NCBI GenBank assembly: GCA_030603495.1
Contig: JAUVXR010000003.1
Coordinates: 62,001 to 126,000 of the forward strand
Direction of reading: 5' to 3'
Source of the DNA: a bacterium
Lineage (GTDB): Bacteria; Armatimonadota; Zipacnadia; Zipacnadales; Zipacnadaceae
DNA length: 64,000 nt
Position 1 is the stretch's first letter. The number at the start of each line of letters is the position of its first letter. The translations under genes and the position numbers were made by a program. The notes under the pieces are model-generated. The model ran no database searches. It was not told where the DNA came from and was given only the letters and a program-made list of their open reading frames with translations. Of the stretch, positions 18,051 to 27,654 are shown in pieces.

Positions 18051-18404
18051 ATGCTCAAGATTGTGATATGCGTCAAACAGGTGCCAGATACCACCGAAGT
18101 GCGCATTGATCCGGAGACTAACACGCTCATCCGCGAGGGCGTACCTGCCATTGTCAACCCCTTCGATGCTCACGCCACCCAGGCGGCGCAGCACTTGAAA
18201 GCGAAGTACGGTGCCCATCTGACGGTGCTGTCAATGGGGCCGCCCCAGGCGGTTGAGGCGATCAAGAAATGTGTGAGCATGGGGGCGGACCGGGGGATTC
18301 TGCTGTCGGATCGCGCCTTTGCCGGAGCCGATACCTGGGCGACCAGCTATGCGCTGACCGCGGGGCTGCGGCGGCAGGCAGTATATGTGATAGTACGCAA
18401 GTAG
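18051..18404 (+). pseudogene. truncated electron transfer flavoprotein beta subunit (EtfB/FixA)
   Basis: 117 residues from the ATG at 18051. The first 105 or so are clearly EtfB: KIVICVKQVPDTTEVRID, a NPFDAHATQAA segment and MGADRGILLSDRAFAGADT. A normal EtfB has about 255 residues. Here homology stops after ATSYALTAGLRR and the frame ends 10 residues later, before the AMP/FAD-binding half. No etfA follows and the next 286 bases (18405-18690) hold no gene, so this is most likely a decaying remnant rather than a functional short protein. Confidence 0.8.
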
Positions 18405-18690
18405 CACCACTGCCTCCTGCAGGATCGATGCGCTGAACCATCCGGCAGCTGGGCCCATACTCTCGTCCCCAGCAGGATAATGTGGTGCGGAGAAAGCCTT
18501 CAGATATTCAACCGATAACGCAACTTCTATCGTGGCCGCCAGTATATACCAACGCGGGTTGACTGTCAAATGCTTGCGCGCTCTGCCAAGCACGCCAGGG
18601 CTCACTTTCGCAGACGATAGGCGTGATCCGGGCCGTGATATCTATGCCGAATTCCCTTATGAAGTAACCACCGATAAAGGCGTAGCCAAG

Positions 18691-19731
18691 CTATAGCATG
18701 TGCCCCCGCAGCTCGTCAGCACGGGTGGCCTGTACCTCACCAATAACATGTGCGGTATGCCCGCAATTGCTCAGGTGGCTCAGCGTCGCGTCGGCGTCGT
18801 CAGGTGCGACGACCAGGATCATACCCACGCCCATGTTGAAGGTCCGCCACATGTCGTCACGAGGTACGTTTCCCAGCTTCTGGATCAGCCCGAAGATCGG
18901 TTGAGGAGGTAGGGGAGAGGGGTCTACGGTCGCATTGAGGTGATCGGGTATCACCCGGGCGAGGTTGTCCGCGATGCCGCCGCCGGTAACGTGCACGATT
19001 GCGTGGGGGCAGACACTCGCTTCAAATAGTGATACCAGGTCAGCGCAGTAGATCCGGGTCGGCTCAAGCAGCTCCTCGCCGAGCGTTCGGCCTATTTCCG
19101 GGAGATGCTTATCCAGCGGCAGCTCAGCCGCTTCTAATAGGACCTTGCGCGCCAGCGAGTAACCGTTGCTGTGGAGGCCCGACGAGGCCAGCCCGACCAG
19201 CACATCTCCTTCAGCGACGGTGGAGCCGTCAATAATCTCGTCACGCTCTACGACACCGACCGCAAACCCGACGAGATCGTACTCGCCCTCGGCGTAGAAG
19301 CCGGGCAGCTCCGCCGTCTCGCCGCCGATCAGCGCGCAGCCCGCGATCTGGCAGGCATTGGCTACGCCCTTGACCACCTCGGCGGCTACATGCGGCTGGA
19401 GCTTGCCCACCCCGATGTAGTCGAGGATAAACAGCGGCCGCGCGCCTTGGCAAACAATATCGTCCACACACATCGCCACGCAGTCCTGGCCTACGGTATC
19501 GTGCCTATCCAGCGCGAAGGCGATCTTGAGCTTGGTGCCCACCGAGTCGGTGCCGGCTACCAGCACAGGATCGCGGTAGTCGCTGCCCAGGGCGAACATC
19601 CCCCCAAAGTCGGCCAGGCCGGTCAGGACCTGTTCGGTGTGGGTGGCGCGGACCGCCTCCCGCATCAGCGCCACGGCCCGCTCCCCGGCCTCAATATCAA
19701 CACCGGCGTCCTTGTAGGTGAAATCAGACAT
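18691..19731 (-). CDS. purM: phosphoribosylformylglycinamidine cyclo-ligase (AIR synthase)
   Basis: 346 residues, normal length. The N-terminus has YKDAGVDIEAG, then VAGTDSVGTKLKIA and CVDDIVCQGARPLFILDY, the ATP/FGAM-binding motifs of PurM. GGETAELPGFY and a glycine-rich VTGGGIADNLARV follow. It converts FGAM to AIR in purine synthesis. It is the last gene of the minus-strand operon, 47 bases after purF. It belongs to the same superfamily as the HypE-like gene at 3365 but is not adjacent to it. Confidence 0.97.
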   Translation of the reverse strand: MSDFTYKDAGVDIEAGERAVALMREAVRATHTEQVLTGLADFGGMFALGSDYRDPVLVAGTDSVGTKLKIAFALDRHDTVGQDCVAMCVDDIVCQGARPLFILDYIGVGKLQPHVAAEVVKGVANACQIAGCALIGGETAELPGFYAEGEYDLVGFAVGVVERDEIIDGSTVAEGDVLVGLASSGLHSNGYSLARKVLLEAAELPLDKHLPEIGRTLGEELLEPTRIYCADLVSLFEASVCPHAIVHVTGGGIADNLARVIPDHLNATVDPSPLPPQPIFGLIQKLGNVPRDDMWRTFNMGVGMILVVAPDDADATLSHLSNCGHTAHVIGEVQATRADELRGHML

Positions 19732-19778
19732 TAGTCAACTCCCGCTTTGGCGCAAACGCACACAATAAGAATCGGGAT

Positions 19779-21251
19779 CTACCGGACGGTCTGTGTTTCA
19801 AGAAGTGACTTGGAGAGTTTGACGTCCTCGGGGATAGCGATAGGATACTGGGCGTCGAAGCAGGCGGTGCAGAAGTTGGTCTTGGGCAATCCGACCGCCT
19901 TAATGAGGTTGGGCATATTCAAGTATTCGAGGCTGTCGGCGCCAAGCTGCTGGCGGATCTCCTCAACGCTCATTCGCGCCGCAATTAGCTCCTCCTGTGT
20001 TGAGGTGTCAATGCCGTAGAAGCATGGATAGCGCAGTGGCGGACAGTTGATCCGCAGATGCACCTCGCGGGCACCGGCGTCGCGCAGCAGCTCGATCTCC
20101 GGCCCGGTCGTCGTGCCGCGCACAATCGAGTCATCCACTACTATCAGCCGCTTACCGGCTACCACCTCGCGCAGCGGGGTCAGCTTTATGCGCACGCCCA
20201 ACTCGCGCAGGCGCTGGTCAGGGGCAATGAAGGTCCGGTGGATGTAGCGGTTCTTGATGAAACCTTCGCCGAAGGGAATATCGGCGACTTCTGCGTACCC
20301 GACCGCATGGGGGATGCCGGATTCCGGGATCCCCATGACCATATCCGCCTCCACCGGCGCCTGCTGGGCTAGCAGATTACCCATACGCCGCCGCGTGGTA
20401 TATACGTTGCGCCCATAGATGTGGCTATCCGGCCGAGCGAAATAGATGAACTCGAAGATACACACCGCCTTACGCTCCGGGTCCATCACCTGGATGCAGT
20501 TCATACCTGCCCTGTCCAGTGTCACTATCTCGCCGGGCTCAACCTCCTGCACGAATTTCGCGCCTACCACCGACAGTCCGCACGTCTCCGAGGAGGTGAC
20601 CCAGCCATCGCTATCCAATCTTCCGATGCACAGTGGGCGAACCCCGTGGGGATCGCGGACCGCAATGACTCGATCCGGGGCCAGGATGCCCAGCGAGTAT
20701 GCGCCCCGTATCCGGTGCATCGCCTCGGCGATGGCCTCTTCGAGAGTCGAGGCCGTAGACTGTTCGATGAGACGTACAATCACTTCGGTATCGGTGGTAG
20801 AAGCGAATTGCACGCCCTGCCCCGATAGCTCCTGATGCAGGGCGGCGGTATTGACCAGGTTGCCGTTGTGGGCCAACGCAAACGGCCCGCTGTGATGCTC
20901 ACCGAGTAGCGGCTGAGCGTTGGCTGGCGAGCCGCTGCCCGTTGTCGAGTAACGGACATGCCCCAGCGCCACGTCGCCTTTCAAGCCAGCGATGATCTCC
21001 TCATCGAAGACCTGCGAGGCAAGACCCACGCCGACATGACAACTAATCTTCTCGTTACGACCCACTGCGATCCCGGCACTTTCCTGCCCGCGGTGTTGGA
21101 GAGCGTAGAGGCCGAAGTAGGTCAGACGGGCGACATCAGATCCCGGCGCGTATACCCCATATACTCCGCACTTGTCACTCCAGCGCACCGGGGTAATTGG
21201 CTGGCAGTAGTCTGGCGTTCGCGCACTCGATGGGCAGTCAGCGCATTGCAT
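19779..21251 (-). CDS. purF: amidophosphoribosyltransferase (Fe-S type)
   Basis: 490 residues from the ATG at 21251, which has GAGGTGG nine bases before. The frame extends 16 residues further to a TTG. A propeptide of about 27 residues precedes the catalytic Cys in KCGVYGVYAPG, which must be exposed by cleavage as in Bacillus PurF. The glutaminase and PRTase (VDDSIVRGTT) domains are complete. Cysteines in CIFEFIYF, CPPLRYPCFYG and FCTACF match the ligands of the 4Fe-4S cluster of the Bacillus-type enzyme. It catalyses the first step of purine synthesis. The propeptide itself has three extra Cys residues. Confidence 0.95.
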   Translation of the reverse strand: MQCADCPSSARTPDYCQPITPVRWSDKCGVYGVYAPGSDVARLTYFGLYALQHRGQESAGIAVGRNEKISCHVGVGLASQVFDEEIIAGLKGDVALGHVRYSTTGSGSPANAQPLLGEHHSGPFALAHNGNLVNTAALHQELSGQGVQFASTTDTEVIVRLIEQSTASTLEEAIAEAMHRIRGAYSLGILAPDRVIAVRDPHGVRPLCIGRLDSDGWVTSSETCGLSVVGAKFVQEVEPGEIVTLDRAGMNCIQVMDPERKAVCIFEFIYFARPDSHIYGRNVYTTRRRMGNLLAQQAPVEADMVMGIPESGIPHAVGYAEVADIPFGEGFIKNRYIHRTFIAPDQRLRELGVRIKLTPLREVVAGKRLIVVDDSIVRGTTTGPEIELLRDAGAREVHLRINCPPLRYPCFYGIDTSTQEELIAARMSVEEIRQQLGADSLEYLNMPNLIKAVGLPKTNFCTACFDAQYPIAIPEDVKLSKSLLETQTVR

Positions 21252-21307
21252 CTTCTTGGGCCACCTCGTCGCGTTGCTGTATGTTGTTGGCACAGCCAAG
21301 GGCGGCT

Positions 21308-21838
21308 CTATTCATCCGCAGAGCCGCCAAGCCGCTCTCGCCATTGCTTCTGTATGCCTGCTGCTTGTTCTTCAACGGACTCTTGCATCTGTTTCTTGAG
21401 GCCGCGAAGTCGTTCTACCAGCCGAGGGTCGTCGAGCGCCAGTATCTGGGCCGCGAGGATTCCGGCATTCCGTGCCGTATCAATCCCCACCGCCGCCACT
21501 GGCACACCGGGAGGCATCTGGACAATTGAGTAAAGCGCGTCCAGGCCCCCAATTGGCGAACTGGAGATTGGCACGCCAATAACCGGCAACGTCGTGCGGG
21601 CGGCCAGGACCCCGGGCAGGTGCGCAGCCCAGCCGGCAGCGGCAATGATGATCTTCAGCCCTCGCTGCCGTGCGGTGGCGGCAATCTGCTGGGCACGTTC
21701 TGGGGAGCGGTGCGCCGACGCTACGGTGAGATCATAGGGGATCTCGAGCTGTGCCAATATCTCCAGGCAGGGGACCATAACCTCTAGATCCGAATCGCTG
21801 CCCAGTACGATGGCTATCGGTGCTGGCTTATCAGACAC
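21308..21838 (-). CDS. purE: N5-carboxyaminoimidazole ribonucleotide mutase
   Basis: 176 residues from the GTG at 21838, which overlaps the purD stop (GTGTCTGA) and has GGAGG inside purD. An in-frame start at 21901 would add 21 residues and lie wholly in purD. PurE motifs: VLGSDSDLEVM, SAHRSPE and GIDTARNAGILAA. The usual AGGAAHLPG loop reads AGWAAHLPG. GSDSD is the class I form, which normally works with PurK. No purK is in the window. Confidence 0.94.
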   Translation of the reverse strand: MSDKPAPIAIVLGSDSDLEVMVPCLEILAQLEIPYDLTVASAHRSPERAQQIAATARQRGLKIIIAAAGWAAHLPGVLAARTTLPVIGVPISSSPIGGLDALYSIVQMPPGVPVAAVGIDTARNAGILAAQILALDDPRLVERLRGLKKQMQESVEEQAAGIQKQWRERLGGSADE

Positions 21839-23117
21839 TCTCTTCGGCCTCCACGGTCCGCTGCGCGATATCGCTGCGGTGGTATTTGCCCTCAAAGTCA
21901 ATCATCTCGGCCGCCTCGTATGCCCGCTCACGGGCTGCCCCAAAGGTCTCGCCCAGCGCAGTAACCCCTAGCACCCGCCCGCCGTTGGTCATAAACTGCC
22001 CACTCTGCTGGGCGGTTCCCGCGTGAAAGACCACCACGTCCTCGAGCTTCGCCGCATCCTCCAAACCTATTATGGGTTTGCCCGTCTCATACTTGTCGGG
22101 GTAGCCTCCCGAAGCGACCACCACGCAAACACACCGCGCGTCGTGCCAGGCTATTTCCACCTCGTCGAGCCGACCCTCGACCGTCGCCTGCAGTATCTCA
22201 AGGAGGTCGGTATCAAGACGAGGCAGGACTACCTGGGTTTCGGGATCGCCAAAGCGGCAGTTATACTCCAAGAGCTTCGGACCTTTATCGGTGAGGATGC
22301 AGCCGGCGTAGAGCGTTCCCACATACGGATAGCCCTCTTCAGCCAGTGCTGCCACGGTCGGCTTGACCAGCTTCTCCACGATGTAGTCAAAAGTTGCCTG
22401 ATCCAGCGCTGGCACCGGCGAATAACAGCCCATCCCGCCGGTGTTGTTACCGGTGTCGCCGTCGCCGATGCGCTTGTAGTCCTGCGATGAGACCATCGGC
22501 ACAACAGTCTCCCCGTCGCTGAATACCTTGATGGAACATTCCGGGCCGACCAGACACTCCTCGACTACTACCACATCTCCCGCGCTACCGAAGCCGCCCT
22601 CTTCCAGGCACAGGTCAATATGCGCTTCGGCCTCCTCGATGGTCTGAGCTACCTTGACCCCTTTGCCCGCAGCCAAACCGTCGGCCTTCACCACGATCGG
22701 TACGCCGCGACGGCGCACGTAAGCCTTTGCCGCACCGGCCTCGTCAAAGACCTCAAAGCGGATATCGTCAATGCTGTACTTGCGGAGTAGGTCCCGGGCG
22801 AATGACTTACTGCCCTCGAGCTGCATCGCTTGCTGGGTTGGTCCATATATCGGTAAGCCACGACGTGCAAATAAGTCGGCAATGCCCGCGACCAGCGGCG
22901 CTTCCGGGCCCACGATGGTGAGATCAATACTCTGTTGCTCGGCAAAATCGGCCAAGCCGTCCAGGTCATCTACTCTCAGGTCCACACACTGGGCGATCTG
23001 CGCCATCCCCCCATTGCCCGGGGCACAGTAGATCTGGTCAACAGCACAGCTCTGCGCAGTCTTCCAGGTCAGGGTGTGCTCGCGGCCGCCGGAGCCGAGG
23101 ATTAGTATCTTCATCAA
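21831..23117 (-). CDS. purD: phosphoribosylamine-glycine ligase
   Basis: 428 residues, complete ATP-grasp enzyme. The N-terminus KILILGSGGREHTL is diagnostic, as are GPEAPLVAG, GLAAGKGVKV, the GGMGCYSP motif and LEYNCRFGDPETQ with the metal-binding residues. It joins glycine to phosphoribosylamine. The start is ATGATG overlapping the dnaB stop, and its end overlaps purE. The whole run dnaB-purD-purE is therefore translationally coupled. Confidence 0.97.
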   Translation of the reverse strand: MMKILILGSGGREHTLTWKTAQSCAVDQIYCAPGNGGMAQIAQCVDLRVDDLDGLADFAEQQSIDLTIVGPEAPLVAGIADLFARRGLPIYGPTQQAMQLEGSKSFARDLLRKYSIDDIRFEVFDEAGAAKAYVRRRGVPIVVKADGLAAGKGVKVAQTIEEAEAHIDLCLEEGGFGSAGDVVVVEECLVGPECSIKVFSDGETVVPMVSSQDYKRIGDGDTGNNTGGMGCYSPVPALDQATFDYIVEKLVKPTVAALAEEGYPYVGTLYAGCILTDKGPKLLEYNCRFGDPETQVVLPRLDTDLLEILQATVEGRLDEVEIAWHDARCVCVVVASGGYPDKYETGKPIIGLEDAAKLEDVVVFHAGTAQQSGQFMTNGGRVLGVTALGETFGAARERAYEAAEMIDFEGKYHRSDIAQRTVEAEESV

Positions 23118-24526
23118 GGTCCCTCAGCATTTGTGCGTTGCTCGGCCTCAAAGAACAAGCGATAGGCCGGGTGGAAGACGACATCAACTGTTCCCACAGG
23201 CCCGTTGCGGTGCTTGGCGATGATTATCTCAGCTGGATCCGGGCGGTTGAAGTCGCCCCCGGGGGCATCACTCCCTGCGCCTTGCCGCCCCTGTTGCTGC
23301 CGCCGTTCGTAATAGGTGGGCCGATACAGGAAACAGACCAGGTCGGCTTCCGCTTCAATCGAGCCACTTTCCGCCAGGTCCGAGAGGATTGGGCGCTTCT
23401 CCTCCCGCTGTTCGACCCGCCGACTCAGCTGCGAGAGTACCACCAGCGGCACATCCAACTCCCGGGCTAGGGCCTTTAGCGACCGGGCCACCAGTGAGAC
23501 CTCTTGGTGGCGGCTTTCTCCCGTGTACCGTGTACCGGCCGAAATAAGCTGGAGGTAGTCTATGATTATCAAGCCGATGTCATATTGCGACTTGAGCCGC
23601 CGTGCCTTCGAACGCAGCTCGAGGATCGGGATAGCCGGCGTGTCATCTACATAGATAGGTGCCTGCGGCAGGTAGGTAAGGGCTTGCCCGATATTACTCC
23701 AGTCCTCTTCGCGAGCCATCCCCTGGCGCAGCGCCCAGCCATTTACCCGGGCCTGAGCGCACAGTAGCAGTTCCGCCATCTGCCCCTTGGACATCTCCAG
23801 GCTGAACATCCCCACGCCGGTGCCGTGCTGTACAGCGGCATGGAGGGCGAAGTTCGCCACCGCCAGGGAAGTCTTGCCCATTGACGGCCGACCGGCAATA
23901 ATAATCAGGTCGCCATTCTGCAAGCCGGCGGTGCGTTTGTCCAGCTCCATAAGCCCGGTGGGCACACCGGTCAGGTAGCCCGGTTGACGGAAGATCTTGT
24001 CAAGTTTCTCAAAAGTCTCAGTAATCAGTGGCCCCATCGGGGTAAAATCTGCGCTGGTCCGCCGCTGGGCGACCTGGAAGATCTGTTGTTCCGCCTGGTC
24101 CAGCATTACCCCCACATCCTCCGGGTCATCGTAGGCCATCGCCTGAATATCCGCCCCGGCGTGGATGAGCTTACGCATCAGCGACTTCTCGGCGACGATA
24201 CTGGCGTAACGCGTCACGTGCGCTGCCGTCGGCACCTTCCCGATCAGCGCGGTCAGATACTCCCCGCTGCCGACGGTCTCGAGTTGGTCGGTGCGGCGCA
24301 GTTCGGCGCTGACCGTGATCAGGTCAACCGGCTCATTGCGTTGGGCTACCGCGGCCATCGCCTGGAATATTACCCGGTGTACTTCTGGGTAAAAGTCATC
24401 TTCTTCGACGATAGCCATCGCCCGCGCAGTAGCCCCAGGCTCGATCAGCATCGCGCCCAGTGTCGCCTGCTCGGCCTCAATATCGTGAGGCGGCGCCTTG
24501 TCGGCCAATGCCTCCCGATCATCCAT
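23114..24526 (-). CDS. dnaB: replicative DNA helicase DnaB
   Basis: 470 residues from the ATG at 24526 (GCGGTGAG eight bases before). GTG and TTG codons upstream in frame (24538, 24544, 24553) are alternatives, the last overlapping the rplI stop. The N-terminal collar starts PPHDIEAEQATLGAML. The RecA-like core has Walker A GRPSMGKTS, Walker B IIIDYLQLI, and the DnaB signatures LSQLSRRVEQR and DLAESGSIEAEAD. Near the end, RNGPVGTVDV is typical. It unwinds DNA at the fork and is probably loaded by the DciA encoded near the origin. Confidence 0.95.
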   Translation of the reverse strand: MDDREALADKAPPHDIEAEQATLGAMLIEPGATARAMAIVEEDDFYPEVHRVIFQAMAAVAQRNEPVDLITVSAELRRTDQLETVGSGEYLTALIGKVPTAAHVTRYASIVAEKSLMRKLIHAGADIQAMAYDDPEDVGVMLDQAEQQIFQVAQRRTSADFTPMGPLITETFEKLDKIFRQPGYLTGVPTGLMELDKRTAGLQNGDLIIIAGRPSMGKTSLAVANFALHAAVQHGTGVGMFSLEMSKGQMAELLLCAQARVNGWALRQGMAREEDWSNIGQALTYLPQAPIYVDDTPAIPILELRSKARRLKSQYDIGLIIIDYLQLISAGTRYTGESRHQEVSLVARSLKALARELDVPLVVLSQLSRRVEQREEKRPILSDLAESGSIEAEADLVCFLYRPTYYERRQQQGRQGAGSDAPGGDFNRPDPAEIIIAKHRNGPVGTVDVVFHPAYRLFFEAEQRTNAEGP

Positions 24527-24549
24527 ACGATTACTCACCGCCACGGTTA

Positions 24550-25140
24550 TCAACCCTCATTACGGTTTGCCGCCTGCACCTCGTCCTCGCCATCGCTGCC
24601 GAGATCACCACTCGCCGCCTCCTGCTCATCTGTCTCGGCCGCCTCTTCTACTTCCGCTACCTCTTCTTCGGGCCCCGGGATTTCCTCTTCAGAGCCGATC
24701 ACCCTCAGTGGTAGCTCAACTTGAATATCCTGGTATATTGTGGCAGTTATCAGGTAGTTACCCGTCTCGCGAATCGAGATGGGAATGTCAATACCTCGAC
24801 GTTCGATCTCTACCTGAAGCTGCTCGGCGACAGCGTCGGCGACATTCTGCTGCGTGACCTCTCCGTGCAACCGGCCACCTTCCCCGACCGACGCCCGGAT
24901 AAGGATCGTTACCTCTTTGAAGCGCTCAGCGAGTTGGGCCCATTCCGCCCGCTTGTGTGCCTCGCGCGCGGCGATGGCTCGCCCCCGCTGCTGCAGCTCC
25001 TTCAAACTGCCCTTGGTCGCCTCGGCGGCCATATTTTTGGGGATGAGGTAGTTGCGGGCGTATCCGTCGGCTACCCTCACTACTTCCCCCTCATGACCCA
25101 GATTCGCGATATCGTCAAGTAGGATTACTTGCATCTTCAC
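24550..25140 (-). CDS. rplI: 50S ribosomal protein L9 with acidic tail
   Basis: 196 residues. The L9 signature is at the N-terminus: MQVILLDDIANLGHEGEVV, then GYARNYLIPKNMA. The linker helix and C-terminal rRNA-binding domain follow. Typical L9 has about 150 residues. The last 45 here are an extra, very acidic, low-complexity tail (many Glu, Asp, Ala). Its start overlaps the mlaD stop (ATGA) and its stop overlaps the possible TTG start of dnaB. The rplI-dnaB pair is widespread; its placement after mla genes is less so. Confidence 0.95.
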   Translation of the reverse strand: MKMQVILLDDIANLGHEGEVVRVADGYARNYLIPKNMAAEATKGSLKELQQRGRAIAAREAHKRAEWAQLAERFKEVTILIRASVGEGGRLHGEVTQQNVADAVAEQLQVEIERRGIDIPISIRETGNYLITATIYQDIQVELPLRVIGSEEEIPGPEEEVAEVEEAAETDEQEAASGDLGSDGEDEVQAANRNEG

Positions 25141-26774
25141 TCCTCATCTTTCTGCGCTGGCCTCAAGGTGGTCCAGCGTCTCAATCCGACAAATGGCTGT
25201 TTGCTACCGAACGAGTCGGCCATACCTAGTGTTAGATACCACTCCGGAGCCAACTGGTAGATGCCCCTCAGGTCAAACTGTGTCTCGTCCGGGTCATACG
25301 CCTCCAGTTGCCACCTCATATCTGGCGTCATCTGGTAGTTGAGGCTGGCGCCCACTTTTGACTTCAGCAGCCCAACCGCTCCCCACGTCCGCGGGCCAAG
25401 CCCGATTGAGCCCTGTAACGTCAGCGTCTCATCGCCACCCATGTCCCGGACACCGAATCGCCAGAAGTCCAAGGGATCTTCGCCATACTGCAAACGTAGA
25501 TTCATATCGGCCCGCAGCCCCACATCCTCGGTGGCTTCAAAGTCCCAATAAGCGGCAGCCTTGTGGGGTCGGAAGGGCCGGGCCAGCCCCCCCAGCCGAT
25601 CCATCGTCTTGTCTACTCGCTGCAGCACCTGTGTGGCAGAGTGTGTTGCCTCAACGCCTTCTTCGGACATCGCCTTGATGTTCTGCAAGCTAGTCCGGAT
25701 GTTCTCCAGCGTATCCTCTTCAAGCATGAACTCCTCGGTGCGTGTGCTGATCGCCTTCAAGCTCGCCGAGGTCGCCCGCAAATTCGCCAGCGTTGCCTTC
25801 ATATCGACAGCAATCTGCTCGTCCCCAACTATCTCCACTACCGCCGCAGTGGCCTCTTCGACATTTGCCGCCGCCACCGCTATGCTCACCAGCATCTGTT
25901 CCAGCCGGGGGGCACCCTCCGGCCCGGCGATTACCTCACGTACCACTTCGGTGGTTGCCCTAACATTCTCGCTGGCTTGGTGAATGTTGGCACTGGTCAG
26001 CGCCATCTGATGGGCCAGTGGCCCCTCCGCCAACGCCTTCACCACCCGTTTGACCTGTGTCGAGACATCCTTGAGGTCCGCAGCCGTCTCGGCTACCGTC
26101 GCCAGCGTTGCTGCGACCTGCGGCTGCCCTTGTTCAGCAGTCTGGGTCAGCACATCCGCCAGGCGCAGTATCCGATCAGCGATCAAGTTCGTCTTCGCCG
26201 TTGCGTTGTTGATGTTCAGAAGAATCTCGCGGACATGATCGCGCGTGTACACGTCGGCGAAGGTATCCCGAATTTGGCCAAGTGTCTTGTTGGCCTGCTC
26301 GAGGAGTTGCTGGGTCTGCTCGGTAACTTTGGCAAGCCCGACCACACCCGCCCCCGTATGGTGCCCGCCCGGCCCTAACGCCTTCGGCTCGTAGTCCTTC
26401 CCATACTTGGCTGACAGTTGCTCCTCATCCAGCCGCCGAATGCTCAGATGTTGATCTCCCAGCAAGCCCGCTTGCTGGATGACAAACTCGTCGGCATCGT
26501 ACAGATTCGTGTTCGTATCAATCATCAGATATACGGCAACAGGCTTTTCCGGATAGTCCTCATGCTCTTCTAACGCTACCCGTTCTACCTTGCCCACTTT
26601 CACTCCTGCCAGCCTCACTTCCGTCCCCGGTGCCAGCCCCTGCACGTCGTCAAAGTGGATGACCAACTTATACTGTCCCCACCCCGTGGTGTACTGTCCC
26701 AGAAACACCACCACGCCGGTAATCAGCAGTACCGCCGCCAAGAATAGGGCTCCGACTTTAGCTTCCGGTACCAT
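25137..26774 (-). CDS. mlaD: MlaD/MCE-domain protein with long helical stalk and beta-rich C-terminal domain
   Basis: 545 residues. One membrane anchor (residues 8-27) is followed by an MCE domain (about 38-115) with VQGLAPGTEVRLAGVKVGKV. Residues 145-395 are almost entirely heptad-like helix rich in Ala, Thr, Glu and Val. The last 150 residues (from about 396) alternate hydrophobic and polar residues with many aromatic and charged turns (WDFEATED, RLQYGEDPLDFWRFG, LEAYDPDETQFDLRGIYQL), as in outer-membrane beta-barrels. E. coli MlaD is only 183 residues. It is probably the periplasmic part of a phospholipid transporter with the adjacent MlaF and MlaE. Confidence 0.85.
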   Translation of the reverse strand: MVPEAKVGALFLAAVLLITGVVVFLGQYTTGWGQYKLVIHFDDVQGLAPGTEVRLAGVKVGKVERVALEEHEDYPEKPVAVYLMIDTNTNLYDADEFVIQQAGLLGDQHLSIRRLDEEQLSAKYGKDYEPKALGPGGHHTGAGVVGLAKVTEQTQQLLEQANKTLGQIRDTFADVYTRDHVREILLNINNATAKTNLIADRILRLADVLTQTAEQGQPQVAATLATVAETAADLKDVSTQVKRVVKALAEGPLAHQMALTSANIHQASENVRATTEVVREVIAGPEGAPRLEQMLVSIAVAAANVEEATAAVVEIVGDEQIAVDMKATLANLRATSASLKAISTRTEEFMLEEDTLENIRTSLQNIKAMSEEGVEATHSATQVLQRVDKTMDRLGGLARPFRPHKAAAYWDFEATEDVGLRADMNLRLQYGEDPLDFWRFGVRDMGGDETLTLQGSIGLGPRTWGAVGLLKSKVGASLNYQMTPDMRWQLEAYDPDETQFDLRGIYQLAPEWYLTLGMADSFGSKQPFVGLRRWTTLRPAQKDEE

Positions 26775-26852
26775 CGAGCTTCCCCCCGGGCCTTGAGAGC
26801 ATTACTGCGCTTGCCTGCTCTGCGACTACCTGTGCCCGTTCATCACTAAACC

Positions 26853-27644
26853 CTATACGGCAATCGGCCCATGCGCTTGGCCGCGCACGAATTGCTGCAC
26901 GTACGGGTTATCTGTCCCCCGCAGCGCCTCGGGAGTGTCGCAGGCAACCACCTTGCCCTGGTAGATCATCATTACCCGATCAGATATTCCAAACAGCTCC
27001 TCCACCTCGTGGGTAACCACGACCGAGGTCATCCCAAACTCGTCACGCAGTCCTACAATCAAGTTATCTATCACCGACGCCATAATGGGATCCAGGCCAG
27101 CGCTGGGCTCGTCATATAGGATTACTTGCGGCTCGGTTATCAACGCCCGGGCAATACCCACTCGCTTCTTCATCCCGCCGGACAGCTCAGCCGGCATCTG
27201 GTTCCCGGTGCCGCTCATACCTACTCTTTCCAGATGCTCCTCAACTTTCCTCTCGATTTCCTGCCGGGATAGATGAGACCGGCGGCGCAAGGCAAAGGCC
27301 ACGTTGTCTGCTACCGTCATCGAGTCGAGCAGCGCGGCGTACTGAAAGCACATCCCCATCTGCTCACGGATCCGATTCAGTTCATACTCCGGCAAGCCGA
27401 TGATTGACCGCCCCAGCACCTCGATATCGCCGCTAGTCGGTTGTACCAGTCCCATCAGCAGCCGCAGGACGCTGGTCTTTCCTGCCCCGGACATCCCCAT
27501 TATCCCGAACACTTCCCCGCGGTGGACCTCGAAGCTCATCCCGTCGAGGATGACCTGAAACTCCCTCCCGTCTGCCATCGCCGTCTCTTCGGCGCGGTAC
27601 ACCAGGTCACAAGCCCTGATTATCGGCCTATTGCTCTCGGCCAT
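26853..27644 (-). CDS. mlaF: MlaF-like ABC transporter ATP-binding protein
   Basis: 263 residues. Walker A GMSGAGKTS, Q-loop region, signature LSGGMKKRVGIARAL, Walker B VILYDEPSAGLDP and the H-loop VTHEVEE are all intact. The LSGGM signature with two lysines is typical of the MlaF/Ttg2A branch. It powers lipid movement through the MlaE permease, whose gene is ten bases upstream, with the MCE protein gene 78 bases downstream. It is part of the long minus-strand operon. Confidence 0.93.
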   Translation of the reverse strand: MAESNRPIIRACDLVYRAEETAMADGREFQVILDGMSFEVHRGEVFGIMGMSGAGKTSVLRLLMGLVQPTSGDIEVLGRSIIGLPEYELNRIREQMGMCFQYAALLDSMTVADNVAFALRRRSHLSRQEIERKVEEHLERVGMSGTGNQMPAELSGGMKKRVGIARALITEPQVILYDEPSAGLDPIMASVIDNLIVGLRDEFGMTSVVVTHEVEELFGISDRVMMIYQGKVVACDTPEALRGTDNPYVQQFVRGQAHGPIAV

Positions 27645-27654
27645 CGCTCCTCGC

